In this document: positions 50,969 through 63,444 of the stretch, piece by piece
Layout: each line of letters begins with the position of its first letter
Numbering within the stretch: position 1 is the first letter of the stretch
Notes under the pieces: generated by a model
The model's input: only the letters and a program-made list of their open reading frames with translations
What the model was told of the DNA's origin: nothing
Databases searched by the model: none
Assembly: GCA_003344405.1 (NCBI GenBank)
Contig: NOWV01000256.1
Span: 1 to 64,000 of the forward strand
DNA length: 64,000 nucleotides
Direction of reading: 5' to 3'
From: Trichoplax sp. H2
Lineage: Eukaryota > Placozoa > Uniplacotomia > Trichoplacea
Position numbers and translations under genes: made by a program

Positions 50969-51545
50969 TGTGACGGAGCTCGCTCCGAAATGAATAATAT
51001 TTTGATCTAATATGTGTAATAATGTTATGGAGGTTGCCGATCTCGACAACAACCTAGTTGTTAATTGAGTTTTATTATTAATTATCGTAGTAATATACAG
51101 CGTGGATATGGTGTTAGCAATTAAAATTTCAAGCTGTGAAGATTATTATGTTACGTAATAAGGTGCTAATTAATAATATTAATTTGTGGCAAGTAATAAG
51201 TAACACTCGAGCTAGTCGAATCTATAGTAAGCCTGTATTGCACATTCTATAATTTAATGTGAAAGATTAGCACCGATCTTATTTGTGTGAAATATAAAAC
51301 TGTATATAAGCTTGATTATTACTTTTTAATCTCAGTTCCACTGAGGCTAACGTAGGGTGCACTGGTACAAACGTAAGCAAGCTAGTAATAAAGATATTGA
51401 TTAATCTAAACCTATCGTTTTGGCTTGATTACTATATTATAGGAATAAGTTAGTTTTCCCTTACTGAGGATCTCCGGAGTTAGTCGGAGAACCATAAGAG
51501 TAGATAGACTAGTTTAGGTACGTTCACGAAAGCTGTTTTGTGACA
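50969..51545 (+). mobile_element. Family E solo-LTR-like element, copy 2
   Basis: 577 bp, TGTGACGGAGCTCGCTCCG... to ...GCTGTTTTGTGACA. ATTAC (50964-50968) before and GTTAC (51546-51550) after look like a 5-bp target duplication with one mismatch. TATATAAG at 51302-51309, AATAAA at 51387-51392, hairpin TCTCCG (51471-51476) / CGGAGA (51485-51490), 55 bp before the 3' end. The last 14 bases are the same as family A's, linking the two families. Confidence 0.75.
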
Positions 51546-52582
51546 GTTACTGAAGATTAACTTTATGTTTGCTCTAGCTTATAATTAACAGGATTTATAT
51601 TGAATTTACCATTGACAATTCATATACCATATTTAGTATAATTAAACCTGTATTAGGAACAGGTTTGTATCGGCTATATTAAGTCATAAAATAATTCATG
51701 CACATATCCAAGTTAATAACCATATTAACGTGATACATATACATGTCTAAATTAAGTAAGTTATCATTCATCACGGCAGATTCACTACCGTGACAAATAT
51801 GTTTAGCTTACTATAAGCTAATTGATCTTAACAACTATTAATATTCCCTTAGTCAACAACGCTGACTAATCTTGCAACTTGATAAATAAATATCAGTGCA
51901 GTAATTAACCCTTATAAAGTAATTAAATCACAAGTAATAACAACATAGGGTAATTCATCACCATATTTCTACGTTATCACACAACATGGAGCGAGCTCCG
52001 TAACGAGGCTCTACAAAAGAATTTCAAGATTTAATCAGTAAAAGTCGATTTCATATCAAAGGTATTCAAAGCCAAATAAAAGATGTAAAGATATCTTGTC
52101 AGAAAATATTAAACTCTAAGTAATTAACGATTAAAAAAAGCAAATATTTAAAGTTTAAAGTTTATCCGTAACTATGGGCATTGCATGCTGAAACAGAAGA
52201 TCATCAAGTTACCTGGTACAGGAATATTCCACTATATCTCATTGAACAGGTAATAGTAAAAATAATTGCCTTATTTTAAACTTAATTTCCGTTTGTATCG
52301 ACAGTCAATAGCACCACGTTTTTGTTTGAAAATTTAGCGGTTTACGAATTTAACAGTTTAAAGCAGCCAGCTATTTTAGTTTTGCTGAGGTAAATCAATT
52401 TTTGCTCCATGCCTGGTATACTCTAAGTTCTAATTACCTCATTCGTCTTAACTGGCTAGGTTTAAGATCTATGCTTACTAAATAACATCTCGGCCGGAAA
52501 GCAAAGTTAGGCTAACTAGTGCAGTATTAAGGGTAGAAGCGTTACCATATGCAAACCAATAAACTTTTCATACATTAAAATT
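51546..52582. other. Intergenic with two LTR-end-like hairpins
   Basis: On the minus strand, TGTCACGGTAG with a CACGG/CCGTG hairpin starts at about 51795, like the arms at 3.9 and 6.2 kb. A GGAGCGAGCTCCGTAAC palindrome at about 51990 resembles an inverted E 5' end. Neither can be extended into a full element. Otherwise AT-rich with no gene. Confidence 0.45.
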
Positions 52583-53521
52583 CTAAATTTTTTCCTTTAT
52601 ATCATACCGCATTAGCACCAGCATAAATATAAGGATTAATAGCAACATTACAATAAGACAAGCAACATTACAATAAGACAGCAATAGTACCTCTACTTCT
52701 AGAGAGGAAGTAATTTCATGTCTGCTTTTAAAGGTTATATATTTAGTTGCACCTAGCGTACAAGTGAAGGCTAGCGGAAACCAGCACATTACATCAGTGC
52801 CTACCATTAGAAATGTTGTGCGAATTGCTTTTCTGAAGTTTTTTTAGCCTAAAAGTCTGGCATGTGAATTGGTTTGATAATAAACGATAATAAAAATAAT
52901 ACTACGGCAGCTGATGACCATAATTATAACAGCGCTAATTCTAGCTGCTAAAGCTGCTATAATGAATTGCTAGAATCTATTGCTAATGGTGACCTTAATA
53001 AAGGTTGCTGTCGATATTTTTCGAGCCTATACGATAGCAATGACAATAAAGTTAACCTAGCAAATGATATGGGAATTAACCTACAACATGTGATGATGAT
53101 ATACCATAGCGAGGGCTTTGCAAATGTGCTAAGTGAGTGTATGGATCGGCGACAGCAGTACAACACTCTATACTAATAGCTAAAGAAATAATTAATGATG
53201 TTCCTTTTAAACAGGTAATCATGAAGCATTGTGCCTGGTAAAGACTACCAATATTGTGGTAAAATGATGTGATAATCATGCAGGGCAAAGCAATAGCACC
53301 AGTAAGAAATAAACTATAGCTAAATTGACTAAAATGCTATTATTAAGACCATGTAAACTTGAAGTTTTAAAAATTACTACCAAATTAAATAAATTTCCTA
53401 GTATGGCCATTATTGCAATTAGATACTGAAAAGGAATTTGAATCTTCGACTGCGCTTGCTGATGTCCTTGAGCAGATTTGTTGGAACATTTTTTCCATGG
53501 AATTAAATAGAATGTATCCAC
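52583..53521 (-). pseudogene. Class A GPCR relic, receptor 8
   Basis: The longest 5' frame begins with GTG rather than ATG. TM1 (ILGNLFNLVVIF) is good; a frameshift near 53300 splits TM2, after which FLTGAIALPCMIIT continues in another frame. TM3 ends SIECC instead of DRC. TM4 and ECL2 are shifted again. TM5 is followed by an in-frame stop in loop 3, then TM6 with CWFP. TM7 (SYCNVA...) is broken by an exact 20-bp tandem duplication at 52641-52660 / 52661-52680; one copy alone would give NPYIYAG. Closest to receptor 9. Nonfunctional. Confidence 0.85.
52641..52680. repeat. 20-bp tandem duplication within receptor 8 TM7
   Basis: Two perfect adjacent copies of a 20-bp unit starting AGCAACATTA. 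The length is not a multiple of three, so it shifts the frame in TM7. Perfect identity suggests a young slip event in an already damaged gene. Confidence 0.95.
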
Positions 53522-56500
53522 TTGTCACACACCACTAGTGACGAAGTAGTCTACACGCCAATCCTTACGGAGAACGCCACTTACTGAATTAAAGAGGTGA
53601 GATTAGCTATATTACCAAATAATTCAGTTCCAACGACCGAATACTATAGTATAATTATAGCGTCACTAATACTGTAGGCGAGATAGTCAGAGATTTACTA
53701 CTATTTATCACTGAATAAATCTTGGCACCCAAGATTATAGTCTTTACAATTCAATAGCAAATTGATAAACAAGTTAATTATCGAACTGACCAGCTAACTA
53801 AAAAGGGGTCTTCAGGCACCAGCCTTTTATAGCCTCGTCAGAAACTCCTGGTGCACATAAAGTAAAACTATCCTTCTAAAGTTATACAGATAGTTGGATA
53901 TATTAGCCTGAAGTTTAATTTTTTGTAGGCAAATCTGATACTTTATGTTAAATGTTGTTTCTTAAGTTTATAATACCGTCATTCAGGTGGGAAATAAAAT
54001 CAAATTAGCTATTAGTAACCGTTATTATTGTATTATTTTGACGACAATCCGGGCATTTGATTCTTCAGGTCCTGATTCCACTTGTATCTAACAGGACCTT
54101 AACCAATTTCTCTCTGATCTAGGTTATGAAGAGACCCTAGCTGAAATATCCACGTGAACTAATATACACACTTTGCAAATAGTCTATCTATAAATCTAGA
54201 TTGTTTCAGTAGTATACAATTTTTAAAAGTTTGTTCCAGAATCTAGATATTACCACAAGTGCATATCATTAAACCGTCCTAAATGTTTTGGTAAGTTTGT
54301 ACAAGCATTAAATTATCCTCGAGTTGGCATTAGACCAGGTTCAATAGGGCTGCATTCGTATTATGTTACACTAAGGAAAAAAAAGCAACATTAATAAGAG
54401 ACAAGCGCTTCAAATCTTTGTTTAAATTATGTGAAATATCAATATTGAATAAAAAAACAGTCGTATTATGCATTCCAAAACTTTGTCTAAGGTATATAAA
54501 ACAGCGATGAGACTACAATGGTGCGGGTTCAATTTCCTGAACCGAATGAATTAAGAATAGAAATAAATAAATAATATTCTATTCCGTATAGTATACCAGT
54601 ACAAAGGCTGAAAAACCGTAAAAGAAAATTCCAGGCAATTTAAAAAATCGCTTGTATTCGTGATTTGTTGATTTTAATTAAAAATGATGTAATTCAATTA
54701 CTTAGAATAAGAAGGATATGCAACAGCTGCCGCATAACAACCTTAACAGGCATCTTTCCGTTTCCTCTTACTTTGCTTTGATATTAGCCCTTAATATGCT
54801 ATTAAAGCCGATACCCAATCTCGCTAAACGACAATAATAAAGTGTAGATATAATTATTTTCTTTAGTCATTTTAGACAAAAAGTAAACACGAATATAGAC
54901 ATTAAAGTATTGCTCATATGTAAGGGGAGATCTATGGATATTGAAATTATTTCAATACTGAATTAACCATAGTAGAGAAATAATGAGCCTAATAAGATTT
55001 TGCTTCGTTTAAGGATTAGTGACTTGAAGTTAACGAATCTTAATTAATTTGGCATTATGAACATTTCCAATAGAAGTATATTATATCTATCAGCATCAGA
55101 TACTTTTATGAAATTAAGATACCATAAGAGTGTTTTAAATTGTCTTTGCGATCTGAAAAAAATGCTTCGCAAACGATTAATTTTAAATAAATTATTTCAA
55201 TCGAAGATGTCAAAATAATGCTATTCTATATACTATAAGTGTATTGGTCTCATGCAGTGTTAAATCCAAAATATCTACGAATTGATTTAGTTATATTAGT
55301 TTTGGCTATTTTGGGCCATTTCTTATGGCTCAATTTGTAAAAAATATTTGCTTATACTCAAATAAGAGGCAACAATATCGTTGCTGATCACAGTAATTTT
55401 TCTCCTATCTATAGAAATCTCCCGCATTTACAGTCAAATGCACAAATAAGACAACTACGGTATCATTTGAGTAGCAAACGTTATTGAAAGGATCATTTTT
55501 TCTGGTTGTGGACATCAACAGCAAGTAATCCGTCATAGTTTTAAAGTATTTACTTAATCTTACTAATCTTTATTGAGCAACATATTATAAACAGATTATA
55601 CGTAATCTTACAAACTGTGAGCAGCCAAAAATTAGAGTATAATTTAAAGTTATAAGCAATCTATAAATTTTCAGAAGGAATAAAAGCTCACTTGTTTGCT
55701 CCAGCAATGAAGGATAAACTACTTTAGTAATATTAAATAGTTTACTCAGATGATGATCTTGACCTACAGTATTTCAAAATACTGAACTCTGATATTTCTA
55801 CTATGATAAAAAGATATGATTTTTCCATTTAGAATTTCATTTGACTTTCGTATTTCTGTTCTGTCCACATACGAATAGTTTATCATCAATTTATAGCTGT
55901 AACATCAGGCATAAATTCAACATAATAGCCTATAAATAGCTTAAGTAGGTATATGATGGTATGAGCATTTTAAAGGGTTGCTAGAACCAACCTATACATA
56001 CTCGTATATATCAGAACTATCTAGCTTAGTATCGTAACTCTACCTCTGATAAGCAATGACAGTAAAAGAAAATGTCAGAATTGTTATAAAATGTGCTATT
56101 AAATGTATAATACTTACATTTGAAATAATTATAAGAACTGATTTTATCAGAGGTAATTTCCCAGAAATTTAGATTGGGCGTAATCAACCGAATACATGTC
56201 AAGCCATTATCAACATTTCCTTGCCCAACATCTGCGAATTCAATATGTTCGTGGATCAAATATTAATCTATATTGTCTTATCTACGGTATTTAATATTAA
56301 ATTAAAAAAAATTGCCAGCTACAATTGATAAGATGGTTTATATATAGTATAAAAGATTCTATATACTTCTTATTGACGACTTTGCTAGTTAAATAAGTTT
56401 CAGTCGTGTTTGCAAGTGAGGACTGAATTTATCTAAATAGTCATATTAACGAGGCCAACCAAAATTAATAGAACTACTCTAATATTTAATAACAAGATTG

Positions 56501-56771
56501 CAGTAAGTACGGTATATTATGGATTGGGCTTCAAAATCGTCTGCATAGTTTTCTTATAAACAAGCGTGCTTTACCATTTTAATCGCTTCTATCAACACAA
56601 CAAAATAGAATAACCATTGATAAAGCAAGATAAATGCGCTTGAAATGCTTCAGAAAGATCCCTAAGCAATCTTTATGCACCCCTAGTAATATAATCATAA
56701 ACTGATGAGAAAATTTATTTCCATCAATATACAGTATACTAAATGCCTTTTGCATCTAGCAACTGTTTTAC
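53522..56771. other. Intergenic
   Basis: 3.2 kb without a supported gene. A small hairpin GGTTCA / TGAACC lies near 54526-54544; it resembles a tRNA B box but no A box or clover-leaf fits. A 77-codon minus frame at 56026-56259 opens with TTG and is not called. Confidence 0.4.
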
Positions 56772-57758
56772 TTAAGCGGCGTCATTTATAGCATTACTGG
56801 CAGGCAACGGTAATCGATCCGATACGTAGTTATAAATGCGAACACCAAATTTGGCATATCTATCCTTTAAAATTTCATTTGTTCCAGCATAAATAAGCGG
56901 ATTTATGGCAACATTAGAATATGGTAATAATAATACTGCACTTTCTAATTGTGAGTTGATCCTAATTTCTCCTTGAAATACAAAATATTTTATGACACTG
57001 ACAGACCATGTAACTCCTAATGGCAACCAGCAGAAAACATTTGAGCCAACTATAAGAAATGCAGTCCGAATCGATTTTCTAATACTTCCATAGCTATCGA
57101 TATGAGAATTTTTTTTGCTGTAGGCAATACAGAAAATTATTACATAACAACAAATAATTATAGTGATAACTGAACAGATTCCAGCTGCTAAAGCGGCAAG
57201 AGCAACGTAGTTATATTTATTTGTACTTCATCGTAGCCAGCATAAACTAGTAAGTTCATAACTACCAAATCCTAATGATTGAAACGGCAATAGAGGTGTT
57301 ATAGCAAAAGGTAAAGGTATTATCCAAATGCTAGTTACAATAATGCTGTAGCGCCAAACTTGTAAATGTGCTAAATAAGTATAAGGATCAGAAATAGCAG
57401 AACATCGATCAATACTTATGGCCGCTGACATAACCAATGATACTCCATGAAAATATGTAACAACGAAACCTTGAACTTGACATGTTGTATCTTCTAATTG
57501 ATAAATCAATGTCAAAATCATGCAAGGTGGTACTATACTTCCTGTACATAAATCAGCAATGGCCAGACCAGTTAGCATCGTATTTTTTATATCTCGTAAA
57601 GTTGATGAACGAAAGATGTGGAATAAGTTAAATAAATTACATACAACGGCCATAATCGTAATCAAAAAGAGGTACGAAATCTGGATTGTTATTTTATGAT
57701 TATAGTCGTCGAGATGATTGGAAGAATTATAAATTTTGGGGGGACGCGTTAAATCCAT
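56772..57758 (-). pseudogene. Class A GPCR interrupted only by one TGA, receptor 9
   Basis: A single frame of 329 codons from the ATG at 57758 to the stop at 56772, broken only by TGA at 57228-57230 (codon 177). Before it: N11 glycosylation site; TM1 with N41; TM2 with D69 (AIADL); C93; DRC at 117-119; TM4 with W145; ECL2 GFGSY then C173-W174. After it, in the same frame: TM5, SIRKSIRTAFLIVGSN, TM6 CWLP and TM7 NPLIYAGTN, ending in a short C-tail (SNAINDAA). No indels and all other motifs kept. It may be a recent or polymorphic null allele, or a base-call error. Nothing suggests selenocysteine. Confidence 0.88.
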
Positions 57759-59175
57759 GCATTCTGCTTTCTATACTTCCTTGATTTAATGATTAAAATT
57801 ATGATCATAATCTGAATATCAACCTTTAGAAGAGATGTAAAGGGTAAACTGGTTATCATTGCGATGAGATTAGTAGCAATCTAAAGCAAAATTTATGGTT
57901 CAAAAGCATATCAAAATAGAATTAAACATAACTGCGCCTACTAGTATGACTTTAGAAAAACAATTATAAACCGAAATTACTCCAATAAACGCTTACTTTG
58001 TTGATATTATGATTTTTTAAAGGACATATCATATCTCTATTATAAACAACGATATTTTTAATGAAAAATTTAATTCTATAGTACAAGGGCTTGCTATGAT
58101 TATTAACTCAACCTTAGATCGGAATTTAATGTATTCTTCGGATAAATATCAGTTACCATTTACAATAGCTAATATAAATCATAGCAATACCCTGAATTTC
58201 GCAATCCAAATACTAACTAATAATATCAGCAAGTTACTTTAACGAGGGCTTGATGCTTAGTTATCATTTTCTGTATGTCTCGTATTACAAATATCGAGGC
58301 TTATTAAAAGAACAAGTTAGTTAAATAAAAAATTTTGAATGCTTGAAAACCATAACGCTGGACTTGTTCACTGTGACCAACTGATTCTAATATAGGCCGA
58401 TACTACGATTTTATTGGGTATCGTATATAGTTATTCGTTACGAAATCTTTCTATGTGAATAACATGACTCAATTGGGAATGGGTAAAAATTACTTAAGGA
58501 TGACAAGAGCATAATGGACAGTAGGACGTAAATAACATTAATTCAGAACAAGAAATTATAAATAGTTACAATTATTCTTGTAATGATTATTTCCGTAACA
58601 AATGATAATAAGATTTCCAAAGCATTTACGCAGATATCATTGTTTAATCTGTTTGAAATGATTTGCTAGAATCTATTGTTGAAAAACAAATATCAATTCT
58701 AGTCTTAGTTAGGGTAGCCATAATTATCACATTATCCTTAATTTATAGCGATATGGTTAAACTAAAATTCATAACTGGACTTGACAACTATCAGAAATTT
58801 TATAATTTTATAATTATTTTCTTTCTAAGGCTATAAAATAGCTCTAGATTGGGATAATGCACTCAAATTTTTCTAACTATTTGATAACTTGGCTTCTGAC
58901 CAGATTACGTAGCCAGTCAAAACTTTGAAGGGTACTTTTTCCTACAATCACATATAAGTGGTCAATTATACTTCATTTCCGAAACTAAAACTAATACTGA
59001 CAATAGCACTTGCAGGTATTCTCTTTAAATTTTAATCACTTTTTCCATGATTAATTATAAATCCGAAATTGCCAATGTTTTTGATACAAAACAACTTTGT
59101 TAGGAGAAATCGATACCATTATACGGGTATTTTTATTAACAAATTAATGGATTAAACTGTGTGGTGTAAACCAAA
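57759..59175. other. Upstream of receptor 9, intergenic
   Basis: AT-rich, nothing recognised. A sequence TTACAAAACAACTTTGTTA-like near 59092 resembles the 3' tip of family A but is too short to call. Confidence 0.4.
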
Positions 59176-59313
59176 ATTAACTTAAGATTAAAAATTATAG
59201 AATAATACGAAAATAGATGAATTGAATCTTTAATCTTAATTCCTAAATTAGTTTAAGATCAATAATTACAGAATTGCAAGATAATAGATGAATTAAATGT
59301 CGAATCTTAACAT
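59176..59313 (+). repeat. Imperfect tandem pair, about 68 bp per unit
   Basis: The block TTAACTTAAGATTA...AATCTTAATTCC is followed by a diverged second version TTAGTTTAAGATCA...AATCTTAACATC. Only the second half recurs after the gap at 62970. Confidence 0.6.
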
Positions 59314-59747
59314 CAAATCTTCAATTTATCCTTTTTTGTACGATCGTGTGTGAACAAGATTAATATTTAGAATTCTCCTTCAAGCTTTTTATTATTGTAA
59401 TAAGTGTTGCAGCTTAAAAAAACTTGTTTTGATTTAACTACTGCAAGCTTGAATTAATATGTAGCATAATTATGATAAGAATTACACGATGTTGGATTAT
59501 AATTTATGTGATGTATTCAGTCAGTATTATACTCATTCGTTAATTATGATAGAAACTTATGGCTAATTACGATTAAATAATGTAGAAGCAATGTTACTTT
59601 GTTATCGTATAGGGTGTGTAACCAAAGATTTTGGGTTGGGTCCTAATTTAAGATTGTTGGTCAGTTTTAGCCATTTTTTATAGCTATATGATATATACTG
59701 TAGAAAATGACAAATTTTTAGATTTAGTAACATTTGGAATCTAGGGT
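59271..59747 (+). repeat. Duplicated 475-bp block, copy without insertion
   Basis: About 95% identical by eye to 62970-63444. Here the block continues CTAGGGTACAG into unique DNA. In the other copy a family A element follows AGGGT. Confidence 0.85.
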
Positions 59748-62256
59748 ACAGTTTATCTGGTCATGTGTTTAATTGCTAGGTTTTCTTGGAATACTTTAGA
59801 ATTGCAATTTGATAGTCTGGTACCATCAACTGCTCGACTTAGCATATAAAAGATACAGTATTTCAGTAAAAAAAAAAGTTCAAATTTTAGTTCCAGTAAG
59901 GCAGTATGAAGAAGCTCAGGATCTTGTAAGTAATTTTTTGACAAAGTGATTGATTGCGGCAATAATTTTGCCTTTATTCCAATTTTTAATTGGATTTATA
60001 AGTTAGTAACTAAAGTTAGAATAAATTTGTGTTTTTTCCTTAGCGTATTTGTAATTTTTAACGTGATTATTTTTTTTTCTAAAGTATACAATTTTGCAAT
60101 TATTGCTCCTCTAATTCTTGATTTTAAGCTAATTTAGCTGCAATACACAGTGCTTATTAAAAAATAATTTAACTGCGGTTTATCAGATCCTGATCGTGAA
60201 TAATTTTAGTTTAGCAAACAATTTTGATTATGCTGTATTCATTTCCTATTACTCACCTTGCTGTTAAAATTGGCCTTTAATTTTCTTGCTAAATATATTT
60301 ATGGCACAGTAAGAGGTATTCACAGTATAAAATAGATTTCGTGAAAGTTAGAAACCTCTTTGCTTCATTGATATTATTTTTGACGAAGTTTAAGTCGATT
60401 ACTTTAGAAAGCATTATCATCTTTATTAATTTAGGCAGCTTGAAAATGCTTAACTTAGTTGTTTAGCCCACTTTTTACATCATACCACGATGAAATTTCA
60501 CATTTGTTAGGCTTTCTGCACATAAAGCGGGCAAATATTTCTTGTATTATTAAAATCTAAATCGAAATGGAAGCTTTCTATATGGAGTTAAAATAAGTCT
60601 TGCATTCAATCCTATAATATCGTACTTAGAGTAATGTTATCTGACAATTATAAATGTCGGATGACTTACTACATAGTTATCGCATCAGTTATCCGCTGTC
60701 TGGACGAAGTAATTTAAAATTTACACATACTAAAATATATACATATTTCGTTCTACTGTAAAAGATGTCAGCTATGACAGTAACTGCATAGAATCATAAA
60801 GATAATTCATAAATGAAGTCTGCATAATTCTACTAAGAGATGCTGAAGATAACTAATCAATAAAGTAAAAGTCTGGAATTTAGCCCATAAAGTAAAGCTC
60901 TACTTTTGATCACCCCGTCTGGAAAATTTTCCATTTATTTACATGTAAATAAAATCTATCAAACTTGATAATAATCTGCTGATCAAGAGTAGCTAAAGAA
61001 TTCGTAAAGACTTACTGTTATAAACATAAATTTGAAACCTTAAAATGTATAACTATAACTAGAAATACAACAGAGGTAGTCTACTATCAGGTTTGTCTAT
61101 GTGATATTTACCTGCAGTACAACTTAAACACTGACGATCTCCCATCATCATATTATAGTAACAACTAGCTTCTCTTAGGCAATAAATAACCCAAAGTTTT
61201 ATTGAAAATCATTTAATTTATACTACAGCTATAGGAACTGCTAAGATCATATTTTGGTATTTATTGCTGATGCAATGGCTAATGTTAGTATCAATTATCA
61301 AGATTTAGATATCGTTCTCTACTATTAATGTAATTAACCTGAATTATTAATTCATATTTGAATATGTCTGCATAAATTAGAAAATACTTAAGTATGAAAA
61401 AGCTGAGCCAGTGAGTAAGTGAGCTAGAAAGATCGTAGCGTTATGAATCTGAAACCAGATCTTTTTACTCGTTCGCAACATAGAGGTTCTGGTGTTTAGT
61501 TTTGTGTTTAGTTGCTCGTTTATAAATTCCAATTTTAAGTAAATAAATAGGATATATTGGTAAATCTTTAAGTTTGGTCATTCTTAATTAGCATATCTCA
61601 AGAGCAATATTGGTTATTAGTACTTAGATAATGTCATAATATAATGCATCTATTGACTAAAGTTATGTAATTTAGGATAGATAAAGTATTATAAGTCATT
61701 CCCTAGGTAAGTAAATATGTGAAAGCTACGTAACGGTTGCAATACAAAAGCTCTTTCATTACACTAATTCCAAAAAAGAGTACGAAATTCTTATAATGAT
61801 TTCGCCATTACTAATTCCTAAACATGTCAATAATTAGATTTCATTCTATCACAGCTGAAAGATTAAATTTCTTCAATAAAGATTAAGCTAGTTTTTTTTA
61901 AGAAATCATTGTTTGCTTATTTTCTTCATAAACTATTCTGCTATTAACCTGCATGTAAACATCTACCTTTAAAAATACAATTATACAAGATTTTATCTTA
62001 TCAAAATATTAATGATCATCGTCATCCCTATAAGACAATCGATAACCGTTATTAGATCTCTGCTGACATAGAAATTAATCATTTCCTCCTACATTATATC
62101 CTCAAGTAGCAATATAACTCTCCTTTATTTTGGGGTGTATATGTTAGTAGCCACAAGGCAGTTATCTTTAGATAACTTATTAATGAAATTGCTGGTAATG
62201 ATCTGGCATAGGGCTCTAAAAAATAATTCAGCCAGCAAAAACCCGTTAATATTTAT
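59748..62256. other. Intergenic
   Basis: AT-rich. Short frames at 59753-59962 and 59946-60137 lack any family features. Nothing else recognised. Confidence 0.4.
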
Positions 62257-62949
62257 TGTAGTAAGGGACTAAAAGTAAAGTCCTATATAGCTTTTAGTAT
62301 GTAACTAGTATTATTTTAAAATAGAAAACACCTAGAAAATGATAGTGTCTTTAAGTTTTACCCTGCCAAATCATCATGTCGCCATCTTTTCTTCATCATT
62401 ATTTTACAAGGTATTATATAGATTACTATAGAAGTAGCCCGAGAGCAATTGCCTAATCTAAAGAAAGGGCGTTTGATTGTCTATTCAAATTGCAAAGGAA
62501 TTCGACTTAGTAGCTAAACCCTATCCTTAGAGAAAGGGGATTTATAACATGACGATAAAGTACTGTAATGTAGTCTATAATCGTACAGTTACAGTACAAT
62601 CTGACGCTAACACATCAACTGTCAATACCCAGCGATACTAATGTCAGAAAAGTAGTCGTGATAGTCATATAAAATTTTTTGATTAGCGAGATAGCGAGTA
62701 CTATATATAATCTTTATAAAATCCGGATTTTTCGGATTCGGATTCCGGAACCGGTCGGATTTATGTCCGATATAATTTTCCTATTTTAATTTATGTTTGA
62801 TATAATTTTCCTGTTTTAATTTGGGGGGGGGGGATTTTTGTTCATGAAAAATATCGTAAGAGTTGATTTTTGAAATTCGGACTTTTTGTTATGAATTTGA
62901 AACTTTGGAATTTTATGACGTGACTTGAAGTCACATTAGGAGAATTTAG
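62257..62949 (+). mobile_element. Family C repeat, copy 3, cut by gap
   Basis: First half of family C, with the start hairpin near 62264-62284. The roughly 30-bp unit is doubled, as in the 4.5-kb copy. A run of 11 G begins at 62823, absent from the other copies. The internal frame from ATG 62550 stops after about 30 codons. Confidence 0.8.
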
Positions 62950-62969
62950 NNNNNNNNNNNNNNNNNNNN
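62950..62969. other. Scaffold gap (20 N)
   Basis: Twenty N, joining the middle of family C to a duplicate of 59271-59747. Confidence 0.95.
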
Positions 62970-63444
62970 GAATTGCAAGATAATAGATGAATTAAATGTC
63001 GAATCTTAACATCAAATCTTTAATTTATCCATTTTTGTACGATTGTGTGTGAAGAAGATTAATATTTAGAATTCTCCTTCAAGCTTTTTATTATTTTAAT
63101 AAGTATTGCAGCTTAAAAAAACTTGTTTTGATTTAACTATTGCAAGCTTGAATTAATATGTAGCATAATTTTGATAAGAATTGCACGATGTTGGATTTTA
63201 ATTTATGTGATGTATTTAGTCAGTATTATACTCATACGTTAATTATGATAAAAACTTATAGCTAATTTCGATTAAAAAATGTAGAAGCAATGTTACTTTG
63301 TTATCGTATACGGTGTGTAACCAAAGATTTGAGCTGGGTTCTAATTTAAGATTATTGGTCAGCTTTAGCCATTTTTTATAGCTATATGATATATACTGTA
63401 GAAAAGTACAATTTTTAGATTTATTAACATTTGGAATCTAGGGT
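62970..63444 (+). repeat. Duplicated 475-bp block, copy with insertion
   Basis: Matches 59271-59747. It ends at AGGGT, where the A8 element starts. It begins exactly at a scaffold gap, so its true position relative to the other copy is uncertain. Confidence 0.85.

Noticed and set aside
54520-54546. Sequence resembling a tRNA B box
   Set aside because: It is a small GGTTCA/TGAACC hairpin; no A box, acceptor stem or clover-leaf can be drawn.
57228-57230. TGA as a selenocysteine codon in receptor 9
   Set aside because: No paralogue has Cys there and no SECIS-like structure was apparent downstream; a nonsense change is simpler.
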